This document shows, piece after piece, positions 16,891-24,742 of a stretch of 64,000 nucleotides of DNA (its first letter is position 1; each line of letters begins with the position of its first letter). Source of the stretch: Rubricella sp038526735 (GTDB lineage Bacteria > Pseudomonadota > Alphaproteobacteria > Rhodobacterales > Rhodobacteraceae); the NCBI GenBank assembly GCA_038526735.1, contig JBCBGM010000004.1:41379-105378 (forward strand), written 5' to 3'. The position numbers were made by a program, and so were the translations under genes. The notes below the pieces were generated by a model. The model made no database searches and was not told where the DNA came from. It worked only from the letters and a program-made list of their open reading frames with translations.

Positions 16891-18611
16891 GAAATCGCCA
16901 TGCCCCGCCGCCGCCGGAAAAGCAATGTGGGCACGATCAGCGCGAGCGCAAACGCGACAAAGGGCAAGATCATCTGTGCCAACGCATAGACCCCGATAAT
17001 CCGCCGATTGCCGCCCGAGGCCAGCGCGACCGCCTCTGTCGTGAGCGTCTCCACCCGCCCGCCGCCGATCAGCAGCGTCGGCAGATACTGCCCGACAGAC
17101 ACGGCAAACCCCACCGCAGACGCGGTCAGGATAGGGCGGAGCAAGAGCGGCAACCTGATCGCAAAAAGGCTCCGGTTTGGCCCGGCACCCAGTGCGGCGG
17201 CCACCGTTTCGTATTGCGGATTGAGCGCACGCCAGGGGTCAGCGAGTGAGAGGAACATGTAGGGCAGCACAAACACCAGATGCGCCGCCACCACGACCCA
17301 GAAGCCGCCATCCACACCGAACGAAATCGCAAGTGTCTGTAAACCCGGCAAAAATCCAATTTGCGGCACCAAGAGCGGCAGATATAGGATCAACAGAGAG
17401 GCCGGATGCACGCGGATTTTCAACCGCGTCTCCGCCTCCAGGCAGCCGATCACAAACACCAGCGCCAGCGCCACGCTGGTGCCCGCCAAAAGCACCGTGT
17501 CAGTGGCGGTGCCAAACATCACCGGCCCCTCCCGCTCCCAGGTCGTCAGCCGATAGCTTGCGGGCAGCACATCCGGAAACCGCCAAAGCCCGGTAAACGA
17601 CCACAGCGCGAGGCCAAGCATACCCAGAAACACCAGCGCTGAGCTGGTGGCCGCAAGGCTCAGCGCGACCCCCCGAGAGGCCTGCACCCGCCGCGCCCCG
17701 CGCGCCCCTGCAAAAACCCAGCGCTGCCCCGCGCGCGCGGCGAGCTTCTCAGTCAGCCACCAGGCAATCAGCGCAGCAATCACCGCGAACAAAAGCACCG
17801 AGGCTGCTGCAGACGCTTGAAATCGCAGCGAAAGATCCGGATCGGTGATCCAGGTGACGGTCTGCACAGCCAGCGGCGACGGGCGCGTCGGCCCCAAAAT
17901 CACCGCCATATCCACCACCGACATCCCGTAAGCGAGCACCGCATAAACCGGCAGCCTGATCTGCGGATAGATCAGCGGCAGCACCGTTTTCATCCAGGCC
18001 GTCACACGGCCATAGCCCATGCTTTCGGCCAAAATCCGCGAGCGATTGCCATCCACCTGCTGTAGCGCGGCCAGCGTCATCAGCAAGAGAAACGGCGTCT
18101 CTTTCGCGACCAACCCCAAGATGAGCGTCAGCCCCCACGGGTCTTGCACGATCAACAGGTCGGGTGGGCGCGTCCAGCCGGTGGCCCAAGGCGAGAACAG
18201 CCGCGCAATCCACCCCGAGGGCGCGATTAAAAACGCAATCCCAAACGCCGCCGCCGCATGGGGCACGCTCAAGAGCGGAGACAACAGCCGCGTGATCGTC
18301 CGAAACAGCGCCGTGCCCTGCCAAGAGGCCACCAGCCACAGCGTCAGCCCCAGCGACAACGCGGTGGAGACGATGCCCGTCACCAGCGAGAGCCGCAGCG
18401 CCTCCCAGAATCCAGGCCAGGCGATCAGGCTGCGGAAGGCATCGAGCGTCAGCGCACTACCACCCAGCGCGGGCATCCACCCAAGTGCAGGCGCGAGCGT
18501 GCCAAAGATGCCCGCACCAACGGGCAGCAGCAGCAATCCGATTGTCAGTCGAGGGGTTTGGCGGAGCAGCGCGTCGGCCACCCCGCCAGAGACAGGCTTA
18601 CTCAGCAACAC
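16887..18611 (-). CDS. ynjC: ABC transporter permease, two fused halves, YnjC type
   Basis: A 574-residue permease with about 12 membrane segments in two homologous halves, like YnjC and ThiP. EAA-type loops occur in each half (for example AESMGYGRVTAWMKTVLPLIYPQ in shortened form, and VAAALGAGPNRSLFAIRLPLL). The frame is open to 18668, but that start would overlap ynjB by 71 bases; the GTG at 18611 reduces this to 14 and is preferred. Substrate unknown. Confidence 0.85.
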   Translation of the reverse strand: MLLSKPVSGGVADALLRQTPRLTIGLLLLPVGAGIFGTLAPALGWMPALGGSALTLDAFRSLIAWPGFWEALRLSLVTGIVSTALSLGLTLWLVASWQGTALFRTITRLLSPLLSVPHAAAAFGIAFLIAPSGWIARLFSPWATGWTRPPDLLIVQDPWGLTLILGLVAKETPFLLLMTLAALQQVDGNRSRILAESMGYGRVTAWMKTVLPLIYPQIRLPVYAVLAYGMSVVDMAVILGPTRPSPLAVQTVTWITDPDLSLRFQASAAASVLLFAVIAALIAWWLTEKLAARAGQRWVFAGARGARRVQASRGVALSLAATSSALVFLGMLGLALWSFTGLWRFPDVLPASYRLTTWEREGPVMFGTATDTVLLAGTSVALALVFVIGCLEAETRLKIRVHPASLLILYLPLLVPQIGFLPGLQTLAISFGVDGGFWVVVAAHLVFVLPYMFLSLADPWRALNPQYETVAAALGAGPNRSLFAIRLPLLLRPILTASAVGFAVSVGQYLPTLLIGGGRVETLTTEAVALASGGNRRIIGVYALAQMILPFVAFALALIVPTLLFRRRRGMAIS

Positions 18612-19806
18612 CGTAGCGCGCCGCCCATTCTTCTTCGATACGCACCATCCAAGAGGCATGCGGCTCATTCAGGCTCACACCGCGGTCCGCAGGGGCGAGG
18701 GTCGCGATGCCAAGGTCCAGCGCATCGAACGCCGCGCGTTGATCGGCCGACAAAGCCTCCATGTTCAACACGGTCTGAAAGCCCAGAACGTTGGGGTCTT
18801 GCGCCCGCGCTTGGGTGGCCGGATCTAGCAGGTGATTGGCCAGCACCAGCGCCGCAGCCTTGTGGCTCGCGTTATACGGGATCGCAACGAAAGACGCGTT
18901 GCCGATCGTGCCCTCGTCAAACACGTAGGTGCGCACCGACTCCGGCAGCTCTCCATCCGCAATCGCCGCAGAGGCACGGGCGGGGTTCAGCGCAAACGAC
19001 AGGTCCGTCTCTCCATCCGCGAGAAGCTGCGCCAGACGCGGCTCGTTTTGCGGATAGGCGCGGCCTGAGCGCCACAGGTTTGGCGTCAGTTCATCGAGAT
19101 AGGCCCAAAGCGGTGCCGTCACCGCATCATAATCCACCGTCTCTGCCGGGACTTGCAGCACTGACGGATCATCGAGCACACCGTACAAAATCTGCTTCAG
19201 AAAGGTTCCGCCCAGATAGTTCGGCGGTTGCGGAAACGCGACACGCCCCGGATTTTCAACCGCATACTCCAGCAACTCCTGCGCACTTCGAGGCGGATTT
19301 GGCAGCATCTCGGCATCATATTCAAACACCAACTGCGCCATCGCCCAGGGGCTCTCAAGGCCATCGGTTGGTTCGGTGAAATCGATCAGCACCGCAGGTT
19401 TCCCTTCGGTATCGACATATTGCCAGTTCGGCAGATCCTCAGCAAACGGGCCAAACAGCAGATCATTGCGCTTCATCGAGACGAAGTTCTCGCCGTTGAT
19501 CCAGATAAGATCGACTGCTCCGCCCTCATCACGCCCCGCGGCCTTTTCAGAGACAACGCGCGTCACAGCCGTGGCGGTGTCTGACACCTTCACATGCTCC
19601 AGCGTGATGCCGTAACGCTCTTCGATCTCGTCGCCGACGGAAGCGATGAAGTCATTGATCCGCGGATCTCCGCCCCACGCGTTCCAAAACACCGTCTGGC
19701 CCCGCGCCTCTGCAACCACCGCATCCCAGTCTTTGGGGTCGGGCTCGGCCAATGCAGGCAGGGCAAGACTGGCAGACAGAGCCAGCGCAGAGATCAATCG
19801 TTTCAT
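18598..19806 (-). CDS. ynjB: Periplasmic substrate-binding protein, YnjB type
   Basis: A 402-residue binding protein with a signal peptide (residues 1-19, cleaved after ALA). The segment TVFWNAWGGDPRINDFI is typical of YnjB, as is the later DLIWINGENF. It delivers an unidentified ligand to the YnjC permease. In-frame ATGs exist upstream, but the one at 19806 has AAGGA eight bases before it and opens the signal peptide. Neither a TPP-riboswitch-like sequence nor another leader structure is visible before it. Confidence 0.87.
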   Translation of the reverse strand: MKRLISALALSASLALPALAEPDPKDWDAVVAEARGQTVFWNAWGGDPRINDFIASVGDEIEERYGITLEHVKVSDTATAVTRVVSEKAAGRDEGGAVDLIWINGENFVSMKRNDLLFGPFAEDLPNWQYVDTEGKPAVLIDFTEPTDGLESPWAMAQLVFEYDAEMLPNPPRSAQELLEYAVENPGRVAFPQPPNYLGGTFLKQILYGVLDDPSVLQVPAETVDYDAVTAPLWAYLDELTPNLWRSGRAYPQNEPRLAQLLADGETDLSFALNPARASAAIADGELPESVRTYVFDEGTIGNASFVAIPYNASHKAAALVLANHLLDPATQARAQDPNVLGFQTVLNMEALSADQRAAFDALDLGIATLAPADRGVSLNEPHASWMVRIEEEWAARYGVAE

Positions 19807-19969
19807 CAGAATGTCCTTCATATCGGCGTCTTTCGTCATATCACTGTCAGGTGAGATGCGGTGTGGCAACGATCTCATTCAGCGGCAAACGGGAATGTGA
19901 ACGCGTGTCATAACGTCTTGCACCCCGCCGCACTGGCCCCCTACTGGAAACAAACCTAGAGGAATACTC

Positions 19970-20572
19970 ATGTTTGACGGCCAAATGCGCAAAGTAATTG
20001 ACCCTCCGGTCAACTGGATCGGGCGGAAACTTGCGTCAATTGGCATCACGGCGAATGCGGTCACTCTGGCGGGTCTTGCGATTGGGCTGGGCGCTGCCGC
20101 TGCGATTGCATTGGAGAGCTACCTGCTCGGGCTGATCCTCATCACGCTGAGCCGCATCGCCGATGGCCTTGATGGCGCGGTGGCCCGCGCGACCTCCACC
20201 TCCGATTTCGGCGGCTACCTCGACATCGTCTGCGACTTTCTCTTTTACGGCGCGATCCCCCTCGCCTTCGCCATCGCGGTGCCAGAGGCGAACGCAGTCG
20301 CAGCCGCATTCCTCATCACCAGTTTTTACTTCAACGGGGCGACGTTTCTGGGCTTTGCGATCCTCGCCGAAAAGAAAGAGATGAAAACGGACGCGCGCGG
20401 CACAAAATCCCTCTACTACACAGGCGGCTTGCTGGAAGGGACAGAGACCATTGCCTTCTTCCTCGCGCTTTGCCTGTTCCCGACATGGTTCGCTCCCCTC
20501 GCCTACGCCTTTGGCGCGCTTTGCTTTGTGACCGCGACGAGCCGTATCATGCTTGCCTCCAAAGTCTTCTAA
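19970..20572 (+). CDS. ynjF: CDP-alcohol phosphatidyltransferase, YnjF-like
   Basis: A 200-residue membrane enzyme with the CDP-alcohol signature DGLDGAVAR-N8-G..D..D at about residues 65-85 and several membrane helices. Family members transfer a phosphatidyl group from CDP-diacylglycerol to an alcohol. It diverges from ynjB over 163 bases. E. coli also places ynjF beside ynjBCD, so the link looks conserved. The alcohol acceptor is unknown. AGAGGA precedes the ATG. Confidence 0.83.
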   Translation: MFDGQMRKVIDPPVNWIGRKLASIGITANAVTLAGLAIGLGAAAAIALESYLLGLILITLSRIADGLDGAVARATSTSDFGGYLDIVCDFLFYGAIPLAFAIAVPEANAVAAAFLITSFYFNGATFLGFAILAEKKEMKTDARGTKSLYYTGGLLEGTETIAFFLALCLFPTWFAPLAYAFGALCFVTATSRIMLASKVF

Positions 20573-20635
20573 AGCCGCAAAACTCGCGCAAACTCAGGCT
20601 CGCAATACACCGCCAAACCCGCTACGCGCGAGGGG

Positions 20636-21454
20636 ATGAGACACGCGGCGCAGACCGTCACCGTGGCGGGGCATTTTGGGGAGTGGGTGCAGGGCGTTTT
20701 GGGCCCAAGCGGCCCCGTCGCGCTCGTCACCCTGCCCTGCCCCGCGCTCACCCTGCGCCTCAGCTTTCAACCTGCGGCCACCCTCACGCTAGACGCGGGC
20801 ACGCCTCCGGTGATCACCGAGGCAAGGTTTGCCGAGGCGCGCGCGGCGTTCGCGCTGCCGAGCGAGGGGGCCTACCGCTTCACCTCCGCACTCCCCCCCG
20901 GCGGCGGCGCGGGGGCCTCCACCGCTGCGCTCGTAGCACTGGCACGGCTCGCGGGCGTCGCCGAAGACACGTTGCTCCGCCGCTGCAACGCCATCGAGGG
21001 CGCGACGGACCCGCTGACGCTCGCTGCCCCCGACCAACACCTCTGGGCCCCGCGCACAGCCAAAACCCTCGCGACACTCCCTGCACCGCCGGTCTTCGAA
21101 ATCGTCGGAGGCTTCGGCCCCAGCCCCGTCTGGACCAAACCCGACGATCAAACCTTCCCCGACATCACCGACCTGCTCCCAGCTTGGCGCGCCGCCTGCA
21201 CCGCCCAAGACGCTGAAAAAACAGCCAAACTCGCCACTCAATCCGCGCGAGAGACCTCCCGCCTGCGCGGCGCGCCCCTGCCCGGCTGCGATGACCTGAT
21301 GGCGGATCTCGGTGCCTTGGGCTGGGTCCGAGCGCATACCGGCTCTGCCGTGGGCTTTCTCTTCGCTCCGGAAACCGCGCCCAAAATCGCCCACGCCGCC
21401 CTTACCGAAGCGGGTCTCACAGACCCCCTCACCTTCACCACGGGCGCCCGATGA
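20636..21454 (+). CDS. bluE: L-threonine kinase (BluE/PduX type)
   Basis: A 272-residue GHMP-family kinase predicted to make O-phospho-L-threonine for the aminopropanol arm of cobalamin. The N-terminal VAGHFGEWVQGVLG is the sugar/substrate-loop pattern of PduX-like kinases, and ALPPGGGAGASTAALVAL is the ATP-binding P-x3-G-x-x-S-T-A loop. GAGGGG sits just before the ATG. Its stop overlaps cobD by ATGA, and cobC, which uses the product, follows. No cobalamin riboswitch is seen in the 63 upstream bases. Confidence 0.85.
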   Translation: MRHAAQTVTVAGHFGEWVQGVLGPSGPVALVTLPCPALTLRLSFQPAATLTLDAGTPPVITEARFAEARAAFALPSEGAYRFTSALPPGGGAGASTAALVALARLAGVAEDTLLRRCNAIEGATDPLTLAAPDQHLWAPRTAKTLATLPAPPVFEIVGGFGPSPVWTKPDDQTFPDITDLLPAWRAACTAQDAEKTAKLATQSARETSRLRGAPLPGCDDLMADLGALGWVRAHTGSAVGFLFAPETAPKIAHAALTEAGLTDPLTFTTGAR

Positions 21455-22404
21455 CCTTCGCCGCCGCGATACTGCTGGGCCTCTTGATCGACCGAGCGTT
21501 TGGCTGGCCCGACCGCCTTTACCGCCAGATCGGCCACCCGGTGACATGGATCGGCAAGGTCATCTCGACCCTCGACACGCAGCTGAACCGCCCCTGTTTC
21601 AGCCCGCAGCAACGGAAATTTTTCGGAATCATCACCTGCGCCACCCTCACACTCGTCGTGTTCTGGCTCGCCGCGCGCGTGCAATCCGCGCTCCTCACCC
21701 TCCCCCTCGGCACCGTCGCCATCGGCCTCCTCGCCTGGCCCCTGATCGCCGCGCGCTCGCTCCACGACCATGTGCAAGCCGTCGCCACCGCGCTCCAAAC
21801 CGAGGGGCTTGAGGCAGGCCGGAACGCCGTCGCCATGATCGTCGGCCGCGACCCCTCCACCCTTGATGAGGCCGGCATCTCTCGCGCCGCGATCGAGAGC
21901 CTTGCCGAAAACGCCTCCGACGGGGTGATCGCGCCGCTCTTGTGGGGGGTGATTTTTGGCCTGCCGGGTATTGCCGCGTACAAAACCATCAATACGCTCG
22001 ACTCCATGATCGGCTATCGCACTGAAAAACACGCAGCTTTCGGCTGGGCCTCCGCCCGGCTCGATGACGTGGTGAATTACCCGCCCGCGCGGCTCACGGC
22101 ACTGCTTTTCGCCCTCGCAGGCGGGCGGTTTCAGGCCGCGTTCACCACCGCAAGGCGCGACGCGCACCTCCACCGCTCTCCCAACGCCGGGTGGCCAGAG
22201 GCGGCGATGGCGGGCGCGCTCGACATCCGCCTCTCCGGCCCGCGCAGCTATCACGGCACCCTCACAGACGACCCCTGGGTCAACGCAACCGGCGCTGATA
22301 CAACGCCAGACGACATCCCCCGCGCCCTGTCGCTCTACACGCAGATGCTCTGGTGGGCGATGGCGGCGCTTGTGCTCTTGATCATTGTCGGAGCCACCCC
22401 GTGA
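21451..22404 (+). CDS. cobD: Adenosylcobinamide-phosphate synthase CobD/CbiB
   Basis: A 317-residue membrane protein that joins aminopropanol phosphate to adenosylcobyric acid. It shows the CbiB signatures LLIDRAFGWPDRLYRQIGHP-V near the N-terminus, ESLAENASDGVIAPLLWG in the middle, and KTINTLDSMIGYRTEKH. It overlaps bluE by four bases and cobC by GTGA, a compact three-gene operon. Confidence 0.95.
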   Translation: MTFAAAILLGLLIDRAFGWPDRLYRQIGHPVTWIGKVISTLDTQLNRPCFSPQQRKFFGIITCATLTLVVFWLAARVQSALLTLPLGTVAIGLLAWPLIAARSLHDHVQAVATALQTEGLEAGRNAVAMIVGRDPSTLDEAGISRAAIESLAENASDGVIAPLLWGVIFGLPGIAAYKTINTLDSMIGYRTEKHAAFGWASARLDDVVNYPPARLTALLFALAGGRFQAAFTTARRDAHLHRSPNAGWPEAAMAGALDIRLSGPRSYHGTLTDDPWVNATGADTTPDDIPRALSLYTQMLWWAMAALVLLIIVGATP

Positions 22405-23378
22405 CCCAAGCGCATGGCGGCGATCTTGATGCGGCGATGGCGCGCTTTGGCGGCGCGCCCGAGGCATGGCTCGACCTCTCCACCGGCATCAACCCGGTGC
22501 CCTACCCCATGCCCGCTCTGCCGCCCGAGGCCGTCTCTCGCCTGCCCACGACACAAGACATCACGGCCCTCGAGCGCACCGCCGCCGAGACCTACAAAAC
22601 CCGCGCGCCCGTCCTCGCGCTCGCTGGCGCGCAAGCCGCGATCCAACTGATGCCGAGCCTCCGGACGCCAGGCCACGCCCGCATCCTCGCACCCACCTAC
22701 AGCGAACACCGCATCGCGCTGGAGCAGGCCGGATGGCAGGTCGCGGAGGTTCCCGACCCCGCCGATTTGCGAGGCGCTGACCTCGCCGTCATCGTCTCCC
22801 CCAACAACCCCGACGGGCGGCAATTCGCGCCGCAAGACCTGCTGCAAATCGCGCAATCCGTGAGCCTGTTGATCGTTGACGAAAGCTTCGTAGACACCCA
22901 GCCAGAGCACTCCATCTGCCGCCATCTCACGCCCGAGACGCCCAACATCCTCGCCCTGCGCTCCTTCGGCAAATTCTACGGCCTCGCAGGGCTGCGCCTG
23001 GGCTTCGCCATCGGCGGCACGGAGGCCATCGCAAAACTCCGCCGCAGCGCAGGCCCCTGGCAGGTTTCCGGCCCCGCGATCCACGCAGGCCGCATCGCGT
23101 TAGCCGACAGATCATGGGCCGAAACCACCCGCACACGTCTCGTCGAAGACACCACCAAGCTGGACAGTTTGGCGACGTCCCAAGGCTGGAAGCTCATCGG
23201 CGGCACTCCGCTCTTTCGCACTTACCACACCCCAAACGCCGCCGACGCCCAGCAATCCCTCGCTCAAAGCCACGTCTGGAGCCGCATATTTCCCTATTCA
23301 GATCATTGGCTTAGGCTCGGCCTGCCCGGCACCCAAGCAGACTGGGCCCAGCTCACCGCAGCACTGCAAGCGCTCTAA
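22401..23378 (+). CDS. cobC: L-threonine-O-3-phosphate decarboxylase CobC
   Basis: A 325-residue PLP enzyme of fold type I giving (R)-1-aminopropan-2-ol phosphate. Signatures: LDLSTGINPVPYP near the N-terminus, SPNNPDG in the cofactor loop, and ALRSFGKFYGLAGLRLG with the PLP-binding lysine. The GTG at 22401 overlaps the cobD stop (GTGA) and is preferred to longer in-frame starts inside cobD. With BluE and CobD it completes one biosynthetic branch. Confidence 0.92.
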   Translation: MTQAHGGDLDAAMARFGGAPEAWLDLSTGINPVPYPMPALPPEAVSRLPTTQDITALERTAAETYKTRAPVLALAGAQAAIQLMPSLRTPGHARILAPTYSEHRIALEQAGWQVAEVPDPADLRGADLAVIVSPNNPDGRQFAPQDLLQIAQSVSLLIVDESFVDTQPEHSICRHLTPETPNILALRSFGKFYGLAGLRLGFAIGGTEAIAKLRRSAGPWQVSGPAIHAGRIALADRSWAETTRTRLVEDTTKLDSLATSQGWKLIGGTPLFRTYHTPNAADAQQSLAQSHVWSRIFPYSDHWLRLGLPGTQADWAQLTAALQAL

Positions 23379-23433
23379 CTCCGCCCCTGAGACAATCCGT
23401 CATTTTCTGACTAAAAATGTCGGATTGACAATT

Positions 23434-23450
23434 CTGAGTGATTCAATCAG
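23434..23450. promoter_or_regulatory. Iron-box-like dyad upstream of hemP
   Basis: CTGAGTGA-T-TCAATCAG, 7 of 8 symmetric pairs, containing TGA-N9-TCA, the pattern described for iron-responsive operators of RirA in rhizobia. A -35-like TTGACA lies at 23425-23430, just before it, so a bound repressor would block RNA polymerase. It is 64 bases upstream of the hemP start. Regulator identity is inferred. Confidence 0.5.
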
Positions 23451-23513
23451 GTTTCTCTCAGCCTGATGACGCCAACAGTCTGGGCCGCGACTGGGACACG
23501 AAGGAGCACAGTT

Positions 23514-23684
23514 ATGATCCAGCCCGATTTCTCAAAGCCCTCCCCGGTGCGCAGCCAAAAAGACATCCCCTTCCACGATGCCGAAGAGCTCACAAAAGGC
23601 GGGGTTGAGGCGCGCATCACACTGGGCGACCAAGTCTACACCCTGCGCATCACCCGCGCCCGCAAGCTCATCCTGACCAAGTAA
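23514..23684 (+). CDS. hemP: Hemin uptake protein HemP
   Basis: A 56-residue HemP-family protein. The C-terminal half, GVEARITLGDQVYTLRITRARKLILTK in outline, carries the family's YxLRxTRxxKLILTK ending. HemP proteins are linked to haem uptake and, in some species, act as regulators. AAGGAG sits 8 bases before ATG 23514, which therefore beats the longer in-frame start at 23466. It lies behind an iron-box-like dyad and 5 bases before an unknown gene. Confidence 0.88.
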   Translation: MIQPDFSKPSPVRSQKDIPFHDAEELTKGGVEARITLGDQVYTLRITRARKLILTK

Positions 23685-23689
23685 ACCCC

Positions 23690-24169
23690 ATGCCAGCCGA
23701 GACGACCAACCGAGGCGGAGCCGCAGTCGGATTTCTCGACGATCTCACCGCCCTCGACCGCACAAGTGTGCGGGCGTTGCGCCTTTGGTGCGCGGGGCCG
23801 CAGGGCCAGGCGCGGCTCTGGTGTGAGTTGAGCAACCAGCTTGGCGCAAAGCGTGGCAAAGAGGCGCTCAAAGCGTTTGAGACGGTGGTCTCTGTCTGCA
23901 TGGCCAACGCCCGCAGACCGCTGATGCGCCACCACGCCAATTGCAACTGTCTAGGCGCGGATGAAGCCTGCTTCGCCCATCTCATCGCCGCCTCCGCCGA
24001 GGGCGACCGCGAAGACGCCATGATGTTCGCCATGCTCATGGCCAGCCCCGACGTGGCCCCGGTCTTAGTAAGCCTCGCCGAGCAATTCGGCACCACCGTC
24101 CGCCGCGCAACAACGGCGTTGCCCAACTTTCCCAAGCCTACGCACAGCGCGGCACAGCATCTGCAGTAG
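23690..24169 (+). CDS. Unknown protein downstream of hemP
   Basis: A 159-residue soluble protein that I do not recognise. It begins only 5 bases after hemP and is probably co-transcribed, so an iron- or haem-related role is possible. It contains a clustered Cys/His segment, RHHANCNCLGADEACF (residues 79-94), reminiscent of a metal or Fe-S site, and otherwise helical sequence. No signal peptide or membrane segment. Confidence 0.75.
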   Translation: MPAETTNRGGAAVGFLDDLTALDRTSVRALRLWCAGPQGQARLWCELSNQLGAKRGKEALKAFETVVSVCMANARRPLMRHHANCNCLGADEACFAHLIAASAEGDREDAMMFAMLMASPDVAPVLVSLAEQFGTTVRRATTALPNFPKPTHSAAQHLQ

Positions 24170-24228
24170 GGGGTGTGGGGGAAGAAGGGCGGAGCCTGCG
24201 CGAACCCAATCAATTCAAAGAAAAACCC

Positions 24229-24304
24229 TGGTGGGCGGTGAGGGACTCGAACCCCCGACCCACTCGGTGTAAACGAGTTGCTCTACCAACTGAGCTAACC
24301 GCCC
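24229..24304 (-). tRNA. tRNA-Val (anticodon TAC)
   Basis: Reading leftward from 24304, GGGCGGT pairs with ACCGCCC in the acceptor stem. The D arm (TTAGCTCAGTTGGTAGAGC), the anticodon arm ACTCG-TTTACAC-CGAGT with TAC at positions 34-36, and the T arm GTCGGGGGTTCGAGTCCC-type are all complete. Discriminator A is followed by an encoded CCA. Total 76 nt. Confidence 0.97.
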
Positions 24305-24334
24305 GACCCGCCAGGTGAAGGTGCTTTACGCGGC

Positions 24335-24670
24335 TTATGCGTCGTCTTCAAGCGGCTCTGCGGTGTCCGCCTCATCGGTCTCTGAAACCTTCGCCAACGC
24401 CACACGATAGACGGTTTTGGGATTGGCGCTGTCGGGGCGCTGCACCTGCAACCGGATCTTGCCGAGCTGCGGATAGGCGATCTCGTTCCCGGCACTCAGG
24501 GACGCGTGCACATAGGCAAAGCAGCTGTCCAGCGCCTCGCGCACATCGCGCTTTTTCAGGCCGGTGGAGTTGGCCACATGATCCACGATGTCCTTTTTGC
24601 GGCGCATCGCCGGGGCGCCATCGGCGCCGCCCTCTCCGGTTGCTGCATCTGAAAGCGCATCGTCTGACAT
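24335..24670 (-). CDS. HU-family DNA-binding protein with acidic tails
   Basis: A 111-residue HU/IHF-like protein. The core (about 23-93) has the N-terminal dimerisation helices (KKDIVDHVANSTGLKKRDVREAL) and a beta-arm region (GKIRLQVQRPDSANPKTV). It differs from classic 90-residue HU by an acidic N-terminal extension and an acidic tail (ETDEADTAEPLEDDA). Such HU variants are common in Rhodobacteraceae. It is read toward tRNA-Val, and the lon terminator lies upstream. Confidence 0.85.
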   Translation of the reverse strand: MSDDALSDAATGEGGADGAPAMRRKKDIVDHVANSTGLKKRDVREALDSCFAYVHASLSAGNEIAYPQLGKIRLQVQRPDSANPKTVYRVALAKVSETDEADTAEPLEDDA

Positions 24671-24684
24671 GGCTGTCCTCTATC

Positions 24685-24716
24685 AAAAAGCCCCCGCTGC
24701 AAGCTACAACGGGGGC
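24685..24716 (-). terminator. Rho-independent terminator of lon
   Basis: Read leftward, GCCCCCGTTG-loop-CAGCGGGGGC forms a stem of about 10-11 pairs with one G-T wobble, followed directly by TTTTTGA. It lies 27 bases after the lon stop. Confidence 0.88.
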
Positions 24717-24742
24717 CAGATTTTCACCAGTCTGTTTCGGAT

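Noticed and set aside
19807..19969. Possible TPP riboswitch before ynjB, given its ThiB-like appearance
   Set aside because: No CTGAGA...ACCTGA core is visible on either strand.
20573..20635. Possible cobalamin riboswitch before bluE
   Set aside because: The 63-base gap is too short and lacks a B12-box-like sequence.
21238..22467. Minus-strand frame across bluE-cobD-cobC
   Set aside because: Three overlapping recognised genes run on the plus strand; the antisense protein is Gly/Arg-rich with no motif.
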